From Actinomycetota bacterium (lineage in GTDB: Bacteria; Actinomycetota; Actinomycetes; Nanopelagicales; Nanopelagicaceae): 43,212 nucleotides of DNA. Shown here one piece after another: positions 30,101-40,180 of this stretch; position 1 is the first letter of the stretch; every line of letters starts with the position of its first letter. The notes beneath the pieces were generated by a model that was not told the origin of the DNA, made no database searches, and worked only from the letters and a program-made list of their open reading frames with translations. The position numbers were made by a program, and so were the translations under genes. The stretch spans positions 3,091-46,302 of the forward strand of contig JAPLBP010000119.1 in assembly GCA_026392695.1 (NCBI GenBank), in the 5' to 3' direction.

Positions 30101-31186
30101 GTGAACCAAGAACCCCAGCACGCCCTAGCAGACATCCGTATCCGCGTTCAGAGAGATTTAACAAGCTACCTAGCAACGCAGACCACCTACCTCAGCGAAA
30201 TAGGCAGTGAGCTTGTCCCTGTAGCCGAAGCGATCAATGCGTTTCTTCTCGATGGAGGCAAGAGGTTACGTCCGCTATTTGCCTATTGCGGATATCTTGC
30301 ATCTGGTGGAACCGATGACGAAAACGTTATCGCAGCGGTAGCAAGCTTAGAACTCTTGCAGGCATGCGCGCTCATACATGATGATTTAATGGATGCATCA
30401 GACACTCGACGTGGACGGCCCTCGATCCACCGATGGTTTGAAGGTCTGCATCAAAACGAAGAATTGCTTGGCTCTGCAAGTCGATACGGCTCGGCGGCAG
30501 CAATTCTTCTTGGCGACCTAGCTCTGGTGTGGTCAGATCAAATGTTGCACAAAAGCGGAATCTCAGAATCCGCACTTCTTCGCTCCCTTGAAGTTCATGA
30601 TGAGATGCGCGTTGAGTTAATGGCAGGGCAGTTCCTCGATATCCACGAGCAGGCGCTTTCAACTCAGAGCGTTGCACGCTCTCTTAAAATTGCTCGCTAT
30701 AAATCCGGTAAATATACAATTGAGCGTCCCTTGCATTTTGGTGCGTCGCTTGCGCTTGAGAATAGATCCGATCGGCAAAAATACATTGCGATTTTTTCTG
30801 AGTTCGGACTTCCACTTGGCGAAGCTTTCCAGCTTCGAGATGATTTACTCGGAGTTTTCGGCGACCCCGCGGTTACCGGAAAGCCCGCAGGAGATGATTT
30901 GAGAGAAGGAAAGCGAACCGTTCTGATGGCTATGACTTCAGATCGAGCCAATGAACGCCAAGAACGTGTAATCGCTACCCACTTTGGATCCAAAACATTA
31001 ACGAATGAAGGAATTGCAGAACTCCAAGAAGTGATTGTTGAAACGGGCGCGCGAACTCACGTCGAGGAATTGATCGAGAAACTTTCCTCGACCGCACTTG
31101 ACGCACTAAATAGAGAAGAAATTGAGTCGGGGCCCCGAGCACTTCTAATCGAACTTGCTTCGACTGCGATAAAGAGAACCCTTTAG
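30101..31186 (+). CDS. crtE: Polyprenyl/geranylgeranyl diphosphate synthase
   Basis: GGKRLRPLF, LIHDDLMDASDTRRGRPSIH, FQLRDDLLGVFGD. Confidence 0.92.
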   Translation: MNQEPQHALADIRIRVQRDLTSYLATQTTYLSEIGSELVPVAEAINAFLLDGGKRLRPLFAYCGYLASGGTDDENVIAAVASLELLQACALIHDDLMDASDTRRGRPSIHRWFEGLHQNEELLGSASRYGSAAAILLGDLALVWSDQMLHKSGISESALLRSLEVHDEMRVELMAGQFLDIHEQALSTQSVARSLKIARYKSGKYTIERPLHFGASLALENRSDRQKYIAIFSEFGLPLGEAFQLRDDLLGVFGDPAVTGKPAGDDLREGKRTVLMAMTSDRANERQERVIATHFGSKTLTNEGIAELQEVIVETGARTHVEELIEKLSSTALDALNREEIESGPRALLIELASTAIKRTL

Positions 31187-32670
31187 TGGCAAAACAAATA
31201 AAGGGCCCCACTGATCACGTAGTTATCGTCGGTGCTGGATTGGCTGGTTTAAGTGCCGCACTCCGTCTTGCTGGTGCGGGACGATCTGTAACGGTGATTG
31301 AACGTGAAAGTGTTCCAGGCGGAAGAAACGGTTTACTTCTTAAAGATGGTTATTCATTTGATACGGGTCCGACTGTTCTGACTATGCCGAGCCTCATCAA
31401 TGACGCCTTTAACTGCGTTGGCGAAGAAATGAGCAGCTGGCTGACTCTCAAGCCAGTCTCTCCGCTCTATCGAGCCTTCTATCACGATGGTTCAACAATC
31501 GATGTGCACGCAAACACTGCCCTCATGGAAAGCGAAATTGCCGAAAAGGTAAGTGCTTCAGAGGCAGCCGGCTACAGGCAATACGTCGATTTTGTAACAA
31601 AGTTATACAAGTATGAAATGAATGATTTCATTGACAGGAATATTGATTCACCTCTCAACCTTCTCACTCCCAATCTCGCGAGATTGGTCGCGATGGGCGC
31701 ATTTCGCAAATTGGCACCGAAGGTAAATCAATACCTTAAAGACCCTCGCCTTCAAAAAGTCTATTCCTTTCAAGCGATGTACGCGGGCGTGAGTCCGCAA
31801 CAGGCGCTTGCAATTTACGCGGTGATTGCTTACATGGATTCCGTTAACGGCGTGTTCTTTCCGGAGGGCGGAATGCATGCTCTACCTCGAGCCTTAGCTG
31901 CTGCGGCCGAGAAGCACGGGGTCAACTTCAAGTATTCAACGACTGCAGTATCAATTGAACATAGCAATGGACGCGCGCAAGCAGTGATTACCGATTCAGG
32001 CGAGCGAATCGAATGTGATGCTCTGATACTCAATCCAGATCTACCAATCGCATGGAGAGATTTGCTAGGTAGAACGCCGCGTTCCGTTGCGAGATTGAAA
32101 TATTCTCCCTCGTGTGTCACGTTGCTCGTTGGCTCTTCACGATCGTATTCACATTTGGCACACCACAACATCCACTTTGGCAAATCTTGGGATGGCGTCT
32201 TTGACGAGTTGATTAAGAAGAAAGTACTCATGACCGATCCCAGCCTTTTAGTGACCGTCCCTTCTATGGATGACCCGAACTTGGCTCCCCAAGGAAAACA
32301 TTCTTATTACGTTCTCTTTCCCACTCCCAACCTCGACGCAGAAATCGACTGGACTCGCGAGGCTGGACCTTATCGAGAAAAGATATTGGCTACATTGGAA
32401 AAACGCGGCTACACAGGATTTTCCGATGCTATCGAAGTTGAAAAGATGACCACTCCCCTGGATTGGAGTAATCAAGGGATGGAACGCGGAGCACCGTTTG
32501 CAAGTGCTCATACATTTTTCCAGACTGGTCCATTTAGGCCGAGGAATTTGGCGTCAGGATTCGAAAATGTAGTCTTTGCCGGATCCGGAACTCAACCTGG
32601 AGTAGGTGTTCCGATGGTTCTGATTTCTGGTCGGCTTGCAGCCGAGAGAATCGTCGGCCCGGTTCGCTGA
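31186..32670 (+). CDS. crtI: Phytoene desaturase
   Basis: VIVGAGLAGLSAALRLAGAGRSVTVIE, FDTGPTVLTMP, GSGTQPGVGVPMVLISGRLAAE. Confidence 0.93.
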   Translation: MAKQIKGPTDHVVIVGAGLAGLSAALRLAGAGRSVTVIERESVPGGRNGLLLKDGYSFDTGPTVLTMPSLINDAFNCVGEEMSSWLTLKPVSPLYRAFYHDGSTIDVHANTALMESEIAEKVSASEAAGYRQYVDFVTKLYKYEMNDFIDRNIDSPLNLLTPNLARLVAMGAFRKLAPKVNQYLKDPRLQKVYSFQAMYAGVSPQQALAIYAVIAYMDSVNGVFFPEGGMHALPRALAAAAEKHGVNFKYSTTAVSIEHSNGRAQAVITDSGERIECDALILNPDLPIAWRDLLGRTPRSVARLKYSPSCVTLLVGSSRSYSHLAHHNIHFGKSWDGVFDELIKKKVLMTDPSLLVTVPSMDDPNLAPQGKHSYYVLFPTPNLDAEIDWTREAGPYREKILATLEKRGYTGFSDAIEVEKMTTPLDWSNQGMERGAPFASAHTFFQTGPFRPRNLASGFENVVFAGSGTQPGVGVPMVLISGRLAAERIVGPVR

Positions 32671-33578
32671 TGGACGAATTAACTTCTGCGGGAATTCTGG
32701 ATCCGGACCTGCGAGAGTCGTATAACGAATGCAAACGTCTTAATGCGCTTCATGGAAAAACGTACTACCTAGCAACACTATTACTGCCAAAATCCAAGCG
32801 CCCTTTTGTCCACGCGCTCTACGGATTTGCGCGTTACGCTGATGAAATCGTTGATGACCTTGCCTCCGATTTAAGCACAAACGAAAAATCAAAGCTCCTA
32901 AAAGGATGGGGAGATGGCATTCTCCAAGACTTGAAAACGGGCGTCTCATCTGACCATATCGGCAAGGCTCTCGTTGATACGGCGCAACGCTTTTCCCTCC
33001 CTATCGAGTACTTCGAGTCATTTCTATACTCGATGGAAATGGATCTATCGGTAGGTCGATACCAGAGTTATGAAGATCTTATGAAATATGTTTATGGATC
33101 CGCAGCTGTCATCGGTCTACAGATGGCTCCCATCTTGGGAGTTCTCGATGATCGAGCTCTCGAAGGTGCGAAAAAACTCGGAATAGCCTTCCAACTTGCC
33201 AATTTTATTCGGGACGTGGGAGAAGACCTCGATCGTCAGCGAATCTATTTACCTCAAGATGAAATGCTTGAATTCGGTGTCACTAGAGAGATGCTTGAGC
33301 GAAAAGTTCTAACACCGGAGATCGTAAATTTATTGAAATTTCAAATTGCTCGAGTTCGTCGATTGCAACGCGATGCGGAACCAACTATCCAATTCCTAGA
33401 GAAAGAAAGCCGTCCTTGCATACGTGCCGCCAGTGAGCTCTATTGTGGAATTGTTGATGAGGTTGAAGTCATTAGTTATGACATTTTCAACAAGCGAGCT
33501 AAGACTTCAAACTTTCGAAGGAGTCGAGTTGCAGCTCTAGCTTTTGCGCAAACAATCCCTCACCGCTTCTCCTGGTAA
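32670..33578 (+). CDS. crtB: Phytoene synthase
   Basis: YGFARYADEIVDDL, QLANFIRDVGEDLDRQRIYLP; overlaps crtI by 1 nt. Confidence 0.94.
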   Translation: MDELTSAGILDPDLRESYNECKRLNALHGKTYYLATLLLPKSKRPFVHALYGFARYADEIVDDLASDLSTNEKSKLLKGWGDGILQDLKTGVSSDHIGKALVDTAQRFSLPIEYFESFLYSMEMDLSVGRYQSYEDLMKYVYGSAAVIGLQMAPILGVLDDRALEGAKKLGIAFQLANFIRDVGEDLDRQRIYLPQDEMLEFGVTREMLERKVLTPEIVNLLKFQIARVRRLQRDAEPTIQFLEKESRPCIRAASELYCGIVDEVEVISYDIFNKRAKTSNFRRSRVAALAFAQTIPHRFSW

Positions 33579-33850
33579 ACCCAAATCGAAAGCACGCTAA
33601 GAATGAGAGAAAAGCCAAAGGCTAAGTCTTCAACTGGGGCCGATGCGATTCGAATTCCAAGGATTGTGTCTGAGTTATACATGACGATATTTCGAGAGGT
33701 AAGCCACCAATTAGTTAGCAGTTGAAAAACAAGGACAATTGGGTATGAAACCCAAAATACGCGTCGAGTCACCAATCTGACTTTTAGGAAGAACATATCT
33801 AGCAAGAGCGAAAGTATGACCATGGAGAACGCAATAAACGTGTAACTCAT
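33560..33850 (-). CDS. crtYd: Lycopene cyclase domain protein (CrtYd-like subunit)
   Basis: About 96 aa, three TMs, LGIRIASAPVEDLAFGF motif; coupled to the next ORF. Confidence 0.82.
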   Translation of the reverse strand: MSYTFIAFSMVILSLLLDMFFLKVRLVTRRVFWVSYPIVLVFQLLTNWWLTSRNIVMYNSDTILGIRIASAPVEDLAFGFSLILSVLSIWVYQEKR

Positions 33851-34176
33851 GATCCGACCACGGGCCAGTTCTTCTTCACTGTTCGCACGGCTTCAAGGGT
33901 CATAATTGCAGCGATAGGAACTACTATGAAAAATAGAATTTCCTCTAGCGGAATTCCCGCGGGGCCGAAAATGCCAAGAATCTGTTTTCGATCAAATCTC
34001 CAGTGTCCACTTTTGATGGCATAGGCGTCCCAAAGCAGAAAGACGATGCCCACTGGGATAATGGATGCAAAAACTCTTTTGATTCTTCGTAGGACGCCAA
34101 CTTTCAAAGCAATTTCAAGCCAGAACGAGCCAATAACGGTAAAAAGTAGCATCGCCATGTAATGCCATGTACTCAT
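33847..34176 (-). CDS. crtYc: Lycopene cyclase domain protein (CrtYc-like subunit)
   Basis: GHWRFDRKQILGIFGPAGIPLEEILFFIVVP; 4-bp ATGA overlap with crtYd. ORF track extends to 34212; the MSTWHY start is preferred. Confidence 0.84.
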   Translation of the reverse strand: MSTWHYMAMLLFTVIGSFWLEIALKVGVLRRIKRVFASIIPVGIVFLLWDAYAIKSGHWRFDRKQILGIFGPAGIPLEEILFFIVVPIAAIMTLEAVRTVKKNWPVVGS

Positions 34177-34207
34177 GTGCCCATTCTGCCCAACTTTTTG
34201 ATACAGT

Positions 34208-34293
34208 AACAAATACGGGAGCCGCTTCGGCTGAGAGGATCTGACCTTCAGATCGACCGTTTGACCAATCCGGTAATGCGGATTCGGAAGGAA
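34208..34293 (+). promoter_or_regulatory. TPP riboswitch (THI element)
   Basis: ACGGGAGCC..GGCTGAGAGGATCTG..CAGATCGACCGTTTGACCAATCCGGTAATGCGGATTCGGAAGG matches the TPP aptamer core (GGCTGAGA and the TAATGC block). Confidence 0.92.
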
Positions 34294-34300
34294 GATCGAT

Positions 34301-34888
34301 ATGAAAATTAATCTGATGGTTACCGTTTTTACCGCCTGGGATTACCACTTGTCACTCTTAGAATTAACCGCCTTCATCACTTCAATCCTAGGAGTCGGAC
34401 TTGCTGTCCTCGGTCCAAGAAAAGCGTGGCACTGGTGGAACATCAGTAGCGCTCTGTATGGCGTACTTTTCTTACAGGAGAAATATTTTGCAAGCGCAGC
34501 CCTTCAAATAATTTTCATTATTGGAGGAATCTGGGGATGGTTTGGCTGGGGACCAAAAGGCGCGCAGCCGGCAAAGTTGAATAAAAGGGAGCGTGCGATC
34601 TGGGCGTTTTCCTTCTTAGTGGCTTGGGGAGCACTTTATCCTCTGCTTAAGAAAATCGGAGCCGCCGCATCCCTTACTGACGCTTTTGGATTTGTAGGAA
34701 GCACGATGGCACAGCTCTGGATGGTATTTCAAAAATATGAAGCCTGGCCACTGTGGTTCGTCGTGGACTCCGTTTACACCTATCAATTTTTCCATGGTGG
34801 ACAATACTTAACGTCAATTCTTTACTTCATCTTTGTCTTGATTGCCATCGCAGGATGGAAGAATTGGTTGAAGAAGGCAAATACGTGA
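34301..34888 (+). CDS. PnuC-family transporter, probable thiamine (PnuT-type)
   Basis: PnuC-like polytopic protein with NISSALYGVLFLQEKYFASAALQIIFIIGGIWGWFGW; directly under the TPP riboswitch. Confidence 0.85.
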   Translation: MKINLMVTVFTAWDYHLSLLELTAFITSILGVGLAVLGPRKAWHWWNISSALYGVLFLQEKYFASAALQIIFIIGGIWGWFGWGPKGAQPAKLNKRERAIWAFSFLVAWGALYPLLKKIGAAASLTDAFGFVGSTMAQLWMVFQKYEAWPLWFVVDSVYTYQFFHGGQYLTSILYFIFVLIAIAGWKNWLKKANT

Positions 34889-35436
34889 ATTTAGAAGTGG
34901 CTTTGCACGACCTTCTTTCACAGGAACCGCGATGCGGCGGGACCCACGTATTGGCAATCGATGGAAGAGCAGGCGCAGGAAAAACTACCTTAGCCCTTGA
35001 ATTGTTCCTCGCCTTGAGTCTAAAAAGATCCGTCACAGTAATTCATTTGGACGAAATCTATGATGGATGGGATGGCGCACTTGGTTTTTCTTTATGTAGA
35101 AAACTGGAACACCTGCTAAAAGACTTATCCGTCGGCATTCCTTCCAAACTTTCTATTTATGATTGGTCGTTAAATGAGTACTCGAGTGAAAAAGAAATCT
35201 TCCCAACGGAGGTTTTGATTATTGAAGGAGTTGGTAGCGCCCAGTCGGTAGTTCGAAAGTATGCAACAGCAACTATTTGGCTAGATATTTCCGCCCCCGT
35301 TGGTCTCAGTAGAGTTCTAGAAAGGGATGGTGGATCAATCGCCGACGAAATGATCCAATGGCAGGTGCAAGAGGAAGCGCACTTTTTGGCTGATAAAACG
35401 CGCGAGAATTCTGATTTTATTCTCTCAACTTCCTGA
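34885..35436 (+). CDS. P-loop (uridine-kinase-like) small-molecule kinase
   Basis: Walker A AIDGRAGAGKTTLA, VIHLDEIYDGWDGA, VLIIEGVGS; GTGA overlap with the pnuC-like gene (ORF track gives an earlier start at 34753). Confidence 0.75.
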   Translation: MNLEVALHDLLSQEPRCGGTHVLAIDGRAGAGKTTLALELFLALSLKRSVTVIHLDEIYDGWDGALGFSLCRKLEHLLKDLSVGIPSKLSIYDWSLNEYSSEKEIFPTEVLIIEGVGSAQSVVRKYATATIWLDISAPVGLSRVLERDGGSIADEMIQWQVQEEAHFLADKTRENSDFILSTS

Positions 35437-35488
35437 GTACAGGCGCGCCCTCTCTGCTAAGACGAGCAGAATTGCCTAAGATTTCAAT

Positions 35489-37411
35489 GTGTCCGACCTT
35501 TCAGGAGAAGTCATTGATGGCCGCTATGAGCTCCTCGCCCTCATAGCCAGTGGTGGGATGGCCTCTATTTACGAGGCGCTCGATTTACGCTTGGACAGAA
35601 AAGTCGCCGTAAAAATAATGCATGCGCATTTGGCCGATGACGAGAAATTTGTCTCACGATTCATCAGAGAAGCTAAGGCGGCTGCGGCACTTTCGCATCC
35701 AAATATCGTTGCTGTGCAGGATCAAGGATGGAATCAAAGTGGGATCCCCGCAGTATTTCTTGTGATGGAACTCGTGGAAGGTCATACCCTTCGAGAGTAT
35801 CTTTTTGAACGAGGCGCGCTCTCAAGCGCAGAAACACTAAAGTTCTTAATTCCGGTGAGTAGTGCCTTGGCCGCGGCACACAAGATCGGCATCGTTCATC
35901 GGGACGTAAAACCTGAAAACATACTTATTTCTCTTTCTGGGCGAGTGAAGATTGCTGACTTTGGACTTGCCTACGGAGAACTCATTGGCAACACATTAAC
36001 GGCGGAATCCAGCGTTCTTTTAGGCAGCGTCTCATATCTCTCTCCGGAACAAGTGCAACGTGGTGTCGCAGACTCGCGCAGTGATGTGTATGCCCTCGGC
36101 ATAGTTGCATTTGAATTGCTGACAGGTGAAAAACCTTTTGCTGGAGAGACTCCAATTCAAATTGCGTACATGCACGTCAATGGGAAAGTTCCTCCCCCCT
36201 CTAGTCTTAATTCTGATATCCCCCCAGAATTCGATGCACTCGTACTCACAGCCACAAATCAAGATCCTGATCAACGCCCTCGCGATGCTGCGGAACTTCT
36301 TGAACTCCTACTCGGGATTCAAAAAACTCTCGATCCGGAACGGCCACAATTGAGCCTTGAGCTTGATCTTCCGCCAGCACCGATTCGTGAGAAATCTCGA
36401 ACTTCTAAGCGATCTCCGGCGACCACCGTCGCTTCCCCAACCGAAAGAGTTGAATCAATGACCCCAAAGGAAATGAAACGAGAAAATACCGAGCAAGTTG
36501 CTCGCAAAAAAAGAGCGGAAACGAGCGCACGCGTGCGCCGCAATCGAAAGGTTGCGGGACTCCTTGCGATTCTCGTGGCGGCGGGAGCCTGGTATTTCAT
36601 TTCGGGCTCTGGAACTCGAGTACTTGTTCAATCGGTAGCTGGGGAAACCGTTTCTAAAGCCACAGCCGACCTCACCGCTCTTGGACTACAAACTTCCGTG
36701 GCGGAAAAAGTTTTCAGCGAGGACGTGGAAGCCGGTCGCATTGTCACTTCGAAACCAGCCGGAGGTGCGCATGTAAAGCCCGGTAGCACGATTTCTTTCG
36801 TTGTTTCGAAAGGTCCCGAAAGATATATCGTTCCAAACTTGGCAAAATTGACGGCAGATGCCGCAATTGCATTACTAAAAGCGAATTCGCTGGTGGCTGG
36901 TACCGTGACAGAAGTTTTCAATCCAAAAATTGCGCAGGGACTAATCATCAGTACATCTCCAGTTGCAAGTACATCTGTTACGCGTGACACGGCAGTCGAT
37001 TTGCTTCTTAGTAAAGGACCTGAATTGGTCGCGTATGGCTCATACATTGGAAAGAGCGCTGAGCAAGCACTTAACGAATTGACCGATGCGGGTTTTGTGG
37101 TGAATCCCGTTTATGTTTATAGCGATTCCGTTGCGACCGGGGCTGTCATATCCCAAACACCTGATGGAGGAACGCCGGCTCCAAAGGGAACCAAGGTTGC
37201 GTTATCAATTTCAAAAGGTTCGGAGTTGGTATACATACCCAATGTTTATTCTCTTACTCAAACCACGGCGCTTGGCTTGCTGCAGGATCTTGATCTCGTC
37301 GTAACGGTCAAAAAGATTGGTGCCAGAGCCGTAAAAAATGTCACCAACGTCTCTCCAAAGGTGGGGACACAGGTCAAACGTGGAAGTACGGTCATCATCA
37401 CAGTAGGGTAA
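35489..37411 (+). CDS. Serine/threonine protein kinase with C-terminal PASTA repeats (PknB/PknL type)
   Basis: HRDVKPENILIS, IADFGLAYG, single TM, about four PASTA-like repeats (e.g. IVPNLAKLTADAAIALLKANSL). Confidence 0.94.
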   Translation: MSDLSGEVIDGRYELLALIASGGMASIYEALDLRLDRKVAVKIMHAHLADDEKFVSRFIREAKAAAALSHPNIVAVQDQGWNQSGIPAVFLVMELVEGHTLREYLFERGALSSAETLKFLIPVSSALAAAHKIGIVHRDVKPENILISLSGRVKIADFGLAYGELIGNTLTAESSVLLGSVSYLSPEQVQRGVADSRSDVYALGIVAFELLTGEKPFAGETPIQIAYMHVNGKVPPPSSLNSDIPPEFDALVLTATNQDPDQRPRDAAELLELLLGIQKTLDPERPQLSLELDLPPAPIREKSRTSKRSPATTVASPTERVESMTPKEMKRENTEQVARKKRAETSARVRRNRKVAGLLAILVAAGAWYFISGSGTRVLVQSVAGETVSKATADLTALGLQTSVAEKVFSEDVEAGRIVTSKPAGGAHVKPGSTISFVVSKGPERYIVPNLAKLTADAAIALLKANSLVAGTVTEVFNPKIAQGLIISTSPVASTSVTRDTAVDLLLSKGPELVAYGSYIGKSAEQALNELTDAGFVVNPVYVYSDSVATGAVISQTPDGGTPAPKGTKVALSISKGSELVYIPNVYSLTQTTALGLLQDLDLVVTVKKIGARAVKNVTNVSPKVGTQVKRGSTVIITVG

Positions 37412-37415
37412 GCAA

Positions 37416-38273
37416 ATGCCCAATCCACGCCCGCGCATCGGCGCACATGTCCCAACCACCGGAGGCATGGCCAAACGTTCGATTGCATATGCGCAAACAG
37501 TTAAGGCAGAAGCAATACAGGTTTTCGCTTCTAATCCCCGTGGCTGGGCAATGCCTGAATCCAATCCAATCGCTGATGAAGCTTTTTATACGCAGGCAGC
37601 TGATCTCGATATCGCCACCTATGTACATGCTCCCTTCCTGATCAACCTTGGCTCTCCCACACAAGGAACATACGAGAATTCATTAGCGTCAACGCGATAC
37701 TCATTACAAAGGGGCAAAGAAATCCATGCTCGAGGCGTAGTGATCCACACAGGTTCGGCAGTGGATGTGAACCATGTCGAAAAAGCGTGGAAGCAAATAC
37801 ATGAAGGAATGATGCCGATTCTTGAGGCACTTACCCCAGATTCACCGACGCTTCTGCTCGAACCAACGGCGGGTCAGGGTCAGTCACTCGTAAAACGGCT
37901 GGAAGATCTCACCAATTACTTGGATGCCCTTGAACATCATCCAAAAGTTGGTATCTGTCTGGATACTTGCCATGTTTTTGCGGCCGGTCATGACATCAAA
38001 GTAAAAGGTGGGATGACTGCCACTCTTGATCTACTTGTCTCCATTGCCGGTGCGGATCGAATTCAACTCATTCACGCTAACGACTCGATGGATGTCTGTG
38101 GAGCGCTTAAGGATCGACATCAAAACATAGGAAAAGGGGAAATTGGGGTAGATCCTTTTAAGGAGCTGCTTGACCATCCTGCCGTTGCTAACGCCCCACT
38201 AATTTTAGAAACGCCCGGTCAAGAGCCAGAGCATGGCGAAGAAGTGATACTGCTTAAGAAACTCCGCGGCTAG
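37416..38273 (+). CDS. nfo: Deoxyribonuclease IV / endonuclease IV
   Basis: RIGAHVPTTGG, ICLDTCHVFAAGHD, LIHANDSMDVCGALKDRHQNIGKGEIG, LILETPGQ. Confidence 0.95.
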   Translation: MPNPRPRIGAHVPTTGGMAKRSIAYAQTVKAEAIQVFASNPRGWAMPESNPIADEAFYTQAADLDIATYVHAPFLINLGSPTQGTYENSLASTRYSLQRGKEIHARGVVIHTGSAVDVNHVEKAWKQIHEGMMPILEALTPDSPTLLLEPTAGQGQSLVKRLEDLTNYLDALEHHPKVGICLDTCHVFAAGHDIKVKGGMTATLDLLVSIAGADRIQLIHANDSMDVCGALKDRHQNIGKGEIGVDPFKELLDHPAVANAPLILETPGQEPEHGEEVILLKKLRG

Positions 38274-38275
38274 TA

Positions 38276-39118
38276 ATGCGATTGCGCTTGGCGCCAGCAG
38301 CTCTTCTCGCTGTTGCCGCTCTGTGGGGCTCAACATTCTTTCTTATGAAAGATGCAATTGCGCGAGAAGATGTCAATAGCTTTCTCTTCACTCGCTTTGC
38401 TGTATCTGTGCTCGTGCTAATTGCCATCAGGCCCAAGGTTGTGAAACTGCTTTCCAGAGATTTGCTCCTTAAGGGTTTTATTACGGGATCACTATTGGCG
38501 GCTGGCTATATTTTGCAGACACTTGGATTGGCCAGAACGACCGCTGCCGTTACTGGGTTCATCACAGGTTTGTACGTGACCGTAACGCCCTTAATGGCGC
38601 TATTTTTCCAATCTCACAAAATATCGTGGAAACGATGGTCCTACATTGGTTTAGCAACAATCGGGTTGGCGCTTCTTTCACTTCATGGCTTTTCCGTGGG
38701 AATTGGTGAGCTACTTGTATTGGCAGGCGCGATCGCCTTTGCTGGCCAAATCATCGCCTTGAGCGCTTGGAGTTCCGGACGCGATCCCTACGCTCTCACG
38801 CTAGTGCAATTGGCAACATGTGCCCTTATTTCAGGGCTTGGTAGTGCAATCGGCGGGTATCACCCTCCCCCTGATAAAGGTGTGTGGGCAGTAGTCGTGT
38901 TTACCGCGATATTCGCCACGGCTCTAGCTTTCTTCATCCAAACTTGGTCGCAGGCGCATATTGCTCCGACAAAGGTTGCCGTAATTTTGGTGATGGAAAT
39001 AGTATTTGCCGCTTTCTTTGCCGTGGTTTTCGGTGGCGAGCATCTCACCACACGTGTTGCTTTAGGCGGAGCCTTAATCGTGGTCGCTATGTACCTAATC
39101 GTGAGAGAAGAAGAGTGA
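38276..39118 (+). CDS. EamA/DMT superfamily transporter
   Basis: Ten hydrophobic segments, AALWGSTFFLMKDAI start, FGGEHLTTRVALGGALIVVAMYL end. Confidence 0.9.
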   Translation: MRLRLAPAALLAVAALWGSTFFLMKDAIAREDVNSFLFTRFAVSVLVLIAIRPKVVKLLSRDLLLKGFITGSLLAAGYILQTLGLARTTAAVTGFITGLYVTVTPLMALFFQSHKISWKRWSYIGLATIGLALLSLHGFSVGIGELLVLAGAIAFAGQIIALSAWSSGRDPYALTLVQLATCALISGLGSAIGGYHPPPDKGVWAVVVFTAIFATALAFFIQTWSQAHIAPTKVAVILVMEIVFAAFFAVVFGGEHLTTRVALGGALIVVAMYLIVREEE

Positions 39119-39130
39119 GAGAATGATCCT

Positions 39131-40180
39131 ATGCGAGTAGATCTCAGATCTGACACGGTTACATCACCATCCCTCGCAATGCGAGAAGCCATGGCACAGG
39201 CAACAGTTGGAGATGATGTCTACGGAGAAGATCCCACTGTAAATTCTTTAGAAGAACGCGTCGCCGCACTTTTTGGAAAAGAAGCAGCGCTCTTCACTCC
39301 CTCAGGTTCCTTAGCAAATCAACTGTCAATAAGAATGCTCGTCGCTCCCGGAGATGAACTCCTCACAGAAACTTTTTCACATATCGTTCGTGCCGAGCTT
39401 GGAGCCGGAGCTGTTTTTAGTGGAATCACTACTCGCACTTGGTTGGCTCCCCGCGGATTACTCAAGGCAGATGATGTGCTCGCAATTGCTAAGCCAAACT
39501 CTGGTCCATATCAAGTTTCGACCACAGCCATAGCCGTGGAAAACACACATAATTTTGGAGGGGGCACAATTCAACCTTTGACCGAAATAGAAAAGTTGAG
39601 TCGGGGCGCACGCGAGATGGGTCTAGGTATGCACCTTGATGGTGCGCGGATCTGGAATGCGCATGTGGAAACAGGTGTTTCATTTGAAGACTATGGAAAG
39701 TATTTTGACACGGTAAGTGTCTGTCTTTCAAAAGGCCTCGGTGCTCCAGTAGGGTCACTAATGCTTTCCACTAAAGAAAATATTTCTCGAGCAAGAGTCT
39801 GGCGAAAAAGATATGGAGCCGGGATGCGTCAGGTAGGCATCCTTGCCGCCGCAGGTCACTACGCGATCGATAACAACATTCAACTTCTTGCGCAGGACCA
39901 TGCACACGCACGATTGCTAGCACAAAGTTGTTTTGACGTTGCACCATCGACCGTTAACCCAGAGCACGTTGATACCAATATCGTGATTCTTGATCTTGCG
40001 GATTTATCGCTAAGCGCCGCGGACCTAGTAAGTTCTGCGGCCATTCATGGTGTTTCGCTGAGCGCTCTTGGACCAAAGGTTGCGCGTTTGGTAACTCACC
40101 TAGATATTAGTGATGCAGCAACTGCTTATGCAGCCAACGTGATTTCGGAAATACTAAAGAGCGCCCTCGTGGCGAAGTAA
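39131..40180 (+). CDS. ltaE: Low-specificity threonine aldolase
   Basis: [60 protein letters not shown]. Confidence 0.94.
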   Translation: MRVDLRSDTVTSPSLAMREAMAQATVGDDVYGEDPTVNSLEERVAALFGKEAALFTPSGSLANQLSIRMLVAPGDELLTETFSHIVRAELGAGAVFSGITTRTWLAPRGLLKADDVLAIAKPNSGPYQVSTTAIAVENTHNFGGGTIQPLTEIEKLSRGAREMGLGMHLDGARIWNAHVETGVSFEDYGKYFDTVSVCLSKGLGAPVGSLMLSTKENISRARVWRKRYGAGMRQVGILAAAGHYAIDNNIQLLAQDHAHARLLAQSCFDVAPSTVNPEHVDTNIVILDLADLSLSAADLVSSAAIHGVSLSALGPKVARLVTHLDISDAATAYAANVISEILKSALVAK

